A stretch of DNA of 64,000 nucleotides, taken from the NCBI RefSeq assembly GCF_003751445.1, contig NZ_RJUU01000002.1, positions 1,240,001 to 1,304,000 on the forward strand, read 5' to 3'. Of the stretch, positions 61,193 through 64,000 are shown one piece after another (positions within the stretch are counted from its first letter, which is position 1; every line of letters starts with the position of its first letter). The position numbers were made by a program, and so were the translations under genes. The notes under the pieces were generated by a model, which saw nothing but the letters and a program-made list of their open reading frames with translations, was not told the DNA's origin and did no database searches. The DNA is from Streptomyces sp. 840.1 (GTDB lineage: Bacteria > Actinomycetota > Actinomycetes > Streptomycetales > Streptomycetaceae).

Positions 61193-62457
61193 CCCGGCGG
61201 GTGGCGGTCACCGGCGTCGGGGTCGTCGCTCCGGGCGGGATCGGCGCACCGGCCTTCTGGGACCTCCTGGCCAACGGCCGCACCGCGACACGCGGCATCA
61301 CGCTCTTCGACCCGGCCGGATTCCGGTCCCGGATCGCCGCCGAGTGCGACTTCGACCCGGCGGCCCACGGGCTGGACGCGGACGAGGTGGCCCGCTCCGA
61401 CCGGTACGTCCAGTTCGCGATGGTCGCCGCCCGCGAGGCACTCGCCGACGCGGGCCTGGACCAGGAGCGCACCGACCCCTGGCGGATGGGCGTCTCGCTC
61501 GGCACGGCGGTCGGCGGAACCACCCGGCTGGAGCACGACTACGTCGCCGTCAGCAACAGCGGCGCCCGCTGGGACGTCGACCACCGCCCGGCCGGACCGC
61601 ATCTGGAGCGGGCGTTCTCACCGAGCTCGCTGGCCTCCGCCGTCGCCGAGCAGGTCGGGGCGCACGGACCGGTGCAGACCGTCTCGACGGGCTGCACCTC
61701 CGGCCTCGACGCGATCGGCTACGCCTTCCACTCCATCGAGGAGGGCCGCGTCGACGTGTGCGTGGCAGGCGCGTCGGACTCGCCGATCACCCCGATCACG
61801 GTGGCGTGCTTCGACGCCATCAAGGCGACCTCCGCCAACAACGAGGACCCGGGGCACGCCTCCCGGCCCTTCGACTCCCGCCGCGACGGCTTCGTGATGG
61901 GCGAGGGCGGAGCCGTGCTCGTCCTGGAGGAGCTGGAGCACGCCCGCGCCCGGGGCGCGACGGTGTACTGCGAGATCGCGGGCTACGCGACCTTCGGCAA
62001 CGCCTACCACATGACCGGGCTGACCCCGGAGGGCCTGGAGATGGCCGAGGCCATCAACCGGGCGCTCGGCCACGCCAGGATCGACGCGTCGGACATCGAC
62101 TACGTCAACGCGCACGGCTCGGGCACCAAGCAGAACGACCGGCACGAGACCGCCGCCGTGAAGCGGGCCCTCGGCGCGCACGCCCACGACGTGCCGATGA
62201 GCTCCATCAAGTCGATGGTCGGCCACTCGCTCGGAGCGATCGGGGCGATAGAGATCGCGGCCTGCGTACTCGCGCTGGTCCACCAGACGGTCCCGCCGAC
62301 GGCCAACTACGAGTCGCCGGACCCCGAGTGCGACCTCGACTACGTGCCGCGTACCGCACGTCCGCTGAAGCTGCGCAGTGTTCTCTCGGTCGGCAGTGGC
62401 TTCGGCGGCTTCCAGTCCGCTGTCGCCCTGACCAGAACCGGTGGGAGGACATCATGA
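61189..62457 (+). CDS. Type II polyketide ketosynthase alpha (spore pigment)
   Basis: A 422-residue ketosynthase of the minimal type II PKS. It condenses malonyl-ACP units on the chain. The active-site Cys169 is in [12 protein letters not shown], and the decarboxylation histidines are His309 ([12 protein letters not shown]) and His346 ([10 protein letters not shown]). The [14 protein letters not shown] block is also intact. It corresponds to WhiE ORFIII. Translation is coupled at both ends: it overlaps the cupin gene and the KS-beta gene by 4 nt each, as needed for equal subunit amounts. Confidence 0.95.
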   Translation: MTRRVAVTGVGVVAPGGIGAPAFWDLLANGRTATRGITLFDPAGFRSRIAAECDFDPAAHGLDADEVARSDRYVQFAMVAAREALADAGLDQERTDPWRMGVSLGTAVGGTTRLEHDYVAVSNSGARWDVDHRPAGPHLERAFSPSSLASAVAEQVGAHGPVQTVSTGCTSGLDAIGYAFHSIEEGRVDVCVAGASDSPITPITVACFDAIKATSANNEDPGHASRPFDSRRDGFVMGEGGAVLVLEELEHARARGATVYCEIAGYATFGNAYHMTGLTPEGLEMAEAINRALGHARIDASDIDYVNAHGSGTKQNDRHETAAVKRALGAHAHDVPMSSIKSMVGHSLGAIGAIEIAACVLALVHQTVPPTANYESPDPECDLDYVPRTARPLKLRSVLSVGSGFGGFQSAVALTRTGGRTS

Positions 62458-63704
62458 GTACCGACAAGTCCCTGCGCACCGTCGTGACCGGCATCGGCGT
62501 CGTCGCCCCCAACGGCACGAGCACCGAAGCCTTCTGGAAGCGGACGCAGGAGGGTATGAGCGTCCTGGGCCGGGTCACCCGCGAAGGGTGCGAGGAGCTC
62601 CCGCTCCGTGTGGCCGGCGAGGTCCGGGGCTTCGACCCGGTCAGCCTCATCGAGGAGCGCTACCTCGTCCAGACCGACCGGTTCACGCACTTCGCGATGG
62701 CCGCGGCGGACATGGCCCTGGACGACGCCCGGCTGGGGCGCGCCGACTACGAGGACAAGCCGTTCAGCGTGGGCGTGGTGACGGCTGCCGGGTCCGGCGG
62801 CGGCGAGTTCGGCCAGCGCGAGCTGCAACGGCTGTGGGGCCAGGGCTCCAAGTACGTCGGCCCCTACCAGTCCATCGCCTGGTTCTACGCCGCGAGCACC
62901 GGCCAGATCTCCATCCGGGGCGGCTTCAAGGGGCCGTGTGCGGTGGTGGCCAGCGACGAGGCCGGCGGCCTGGACGCCCTGGCCCACGCCGCCAGGTCCG
63001 TCCGGCGCGGCACCGACGCGGTGGTGGTCGGCGCGGCGGAGGCACCGCTCGCGCCGTACTCCGTCGTCTGCCAGCTCGGCTACCGGGACCTGAGCGCGTG
63101 CGAGGACCCGACCCGGGCCTACCGCCCGTTCACCTCGGACGCCTGCGGATTCGTGCCCGCCGAGGGCGGCGCGATGTTCGTGGTCGAGGAGGAGAACGCC
63201 GCCCGGGAGCGCGGTGCCCGGGTCAGGGCCGAGATCGCCGGTCACGCCGCCACCTTCACCACCGCGATGCGCTGGGAGGAGTCCCGCGAGGGCCTCGCCC
63301 ACGCCATCGAGGGGGCGCTGCGGGAGGCCGGCTGCGCGCCCGAGGAGATCGACGTGGTCTTCGCGGACGCCCTCGGGGTCCCGGCCGCCGACCGGGCCGA
63401 GGCGCTGGCACTGGCCGACGCGCTCGGCGCGCACGGCGGGCGGGTGCCGGTGACGGCGCCCAAGACCGGCACCGGGCGGGCGTACTGCGGTGCCCCCGTG
63501 CTGGACGCGGCCGCCGCCGTACTCGCCATGGAGAACGGCCTGGTCCCGCCCACGCCCAACGTGTTCGAGGTGTGCCACGACCTCGACCTCGTCACCGGAC
63601 GGGCCCGTCCCGCGGAACTGCGGACCGCGCTCGTGCTCAGCCGCGGCCTCATGGGCTCCAACGCGGCGATGGTGCTGCGCCGGCCCGCCGGCCGCGGCGC
63701 GTGA
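62454..63704 (+). CDS. Type II polyketide ketosynthase beta / chain-length factor (spore pigment)
   Basis: A 416-residue chain-length factor that pairs with KS-alpha. The active-site Cys is replaced, as expected, but the position usually held by Gln in chain-length factors is Glu169 ([13 protein letters not shown]). The [26 protein letters not shown] block is typical. It corresponds to WhiE ORFIV and sets the polyketide length, probably a long (dodeca-type) chain if it behaves like other spore-pigment systems. Confidence 0.94.
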   Translation: MSTDKSLRTVVTGIGVVAPNGTSTEAFWKRTQEGMSVLGRVTREGCEELPLRVAGEVRGFDPVSLIEERYLVQTDRFTHFAMAAADMALDDARLGRADYEDKPFSVGVVTAAGSGGGEFGQRELQRLWGQGSKYVGPYQSIAWFYAASTGQISIRGGFKGPCAVVASDEAGGLDALAHAARSVRRGTDAVVVGAAEAPLAPYSVVCQLGYRDLSACEDPTRAYRPFTSDACGFVPAEGGAMFVVEEENAARERGARVRAEIAGHAATFTTAMRWEESREGLAHAIEGALREAGCAPEEIDVVFADALGVPAADRAEALALADALGAHGGRVPVTAPKTGTGRAYCGAPVLDAAAAVLAMENGLVPPTPNVFEVCHDLDLVTGRARPAELRTALVLSRGLMGSNAAMVLRRPAGRGA

Positions 63705-63742
63705 GAGCCCACCGATACCCCTCGTGAGAAGGAGAGCCCCTC

Positions 63743-64000
63743 ATGACCGACCGACTGACCTACGACGAACTCGCCGTCCTGATGAAGAAGGGCGCCGGAC
63801 TGACCGTCGACCCCCGGGAGATGGAGAACCGCTCCGGCGCCGCCTTCGACGAGTTCGGCCTCGACTCCCTGGGCCTGCTCGGCATCGTCGGCGTGCTGGA
63901 GAACCGGCACGGACAGCCGCTGCCGGCCGACGCCGACCGGTGCAAGACGCCCCGCGAGTTCCTCGACCTCGTCAACAACAGCCTCATGACAGGAGCCTGA
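63743..64000 (+). CDS. Type II polyketide acyl carrier protein (spore pigment)
   Basis: An 85-residue carrier protein. The phosphopantetheine site is Ser42 in FDEFGLDSLGLLG. The AGLTVDPREMENRSGAAFDEFG stretch is typical of polyketide ACPs. AGAAGGAG lies 7 nt before the ATG. It corresponds to WhiE ORFV. The stop codon is the last three bases of the window; aromatase and cyclase genes would be expected next. Confidence 0.94.
   Translation: MTDRLTYDELAVLMKKGAGLTVDPREMENRSGAAFDEFGLDSLGLLGIVGVLENRHGQPLPADADRCKTPREFLDLVNNSLMTGA

Overview
The window is a chromosomal segment of a Streptomyces. The evidence is very high G+C with GC-rich third codon positions throughout, GTG and TTG starts, Tat and lipoprotein signals, MsiK-type sugar ABC transporters without their own ATPase, and a whiE-type spore-pigment polyketide cluster at the right end. 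I see no tRNA, rRNA, CRISPR array, insertion sequence or prophage. Most of the sequence is ordinary core or semi-accessory Streptomyces content, read from both strands.

Layout. Positions 1-10,600: end of a phosphoketolase, a baeRF3 protein, small stress-type proteins, a glutaminase-STAS protein convergent with a secreted endonuclease I, an RlmG-like methyltransferase, an acyl-CoA dehydrogenase behind a KstR-like box, and an MFS/GntR pair. Positions 10,700-18,360: an AraC regulator, then an iron-siderophore ABC system (ATPase, lipoprotein, fused permease) behind a promoter with an iron-box-like site. A C39-like cysteine peptidase and an Eis-type acetyltransferase continue the same transcription unit. 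Positions 18,390-28,260: epoxide hydrolase and CGNR regulator (divergent, paired operators), TetR and methyltransferase (divergent, paired operators), a secreted duplicated-module protein, a GPP34 protein, an MpaB-type oxygenase, a Ser/Thr kinase with nine 42-residue TPRs, and an FAD oxidoreductase.

Positions 28,270-43,600 hold the most interesting accessory block. Eleven minus-strand genes are packed almost without gaps: sugar-binding lipoprotein, two permeases, an SDR, two heparinase II/III-like proteins without signal peptides, a YesL protein, a secreted beta-helix protein, an SGNH esterase, a Tat-exported PL8 lyase and a CE7 esterase. A divergent LacI regulator sits at the head, and both promoters carry the same 14-bp element. 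I read this as a catabolic operon for an acetylated, uronic-acid-containing polysaccharide: extracellular lyase and esterases, import of oligosaccharides, cytoplasmic exolytic lyases, then SDR reduction of the keto-uronate. The substrate is inferred, not shown.

Positions 43,700-57,640: a GH10-CBM2 xylanase with a duplicated 12-bp palindrome upstream, a TetR/aldo-keto reductase pair with paired operators, a serine hydrolase with a C-terminal beta-sandwich, a nitronate monooxygenase with two acyl-CoA ligases, a DUF574 methyltransferase, a PaaK ligase and a fused double alpha/beta hydrolase. Positions 57,650-64,000: the first part of a whiE-type spore-pigment cluster (FAD hydroxylase divergent from SchA/CurD protein, cupin, KS-alpha, KS-beta, ACP). 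It continues beyond the right edge.
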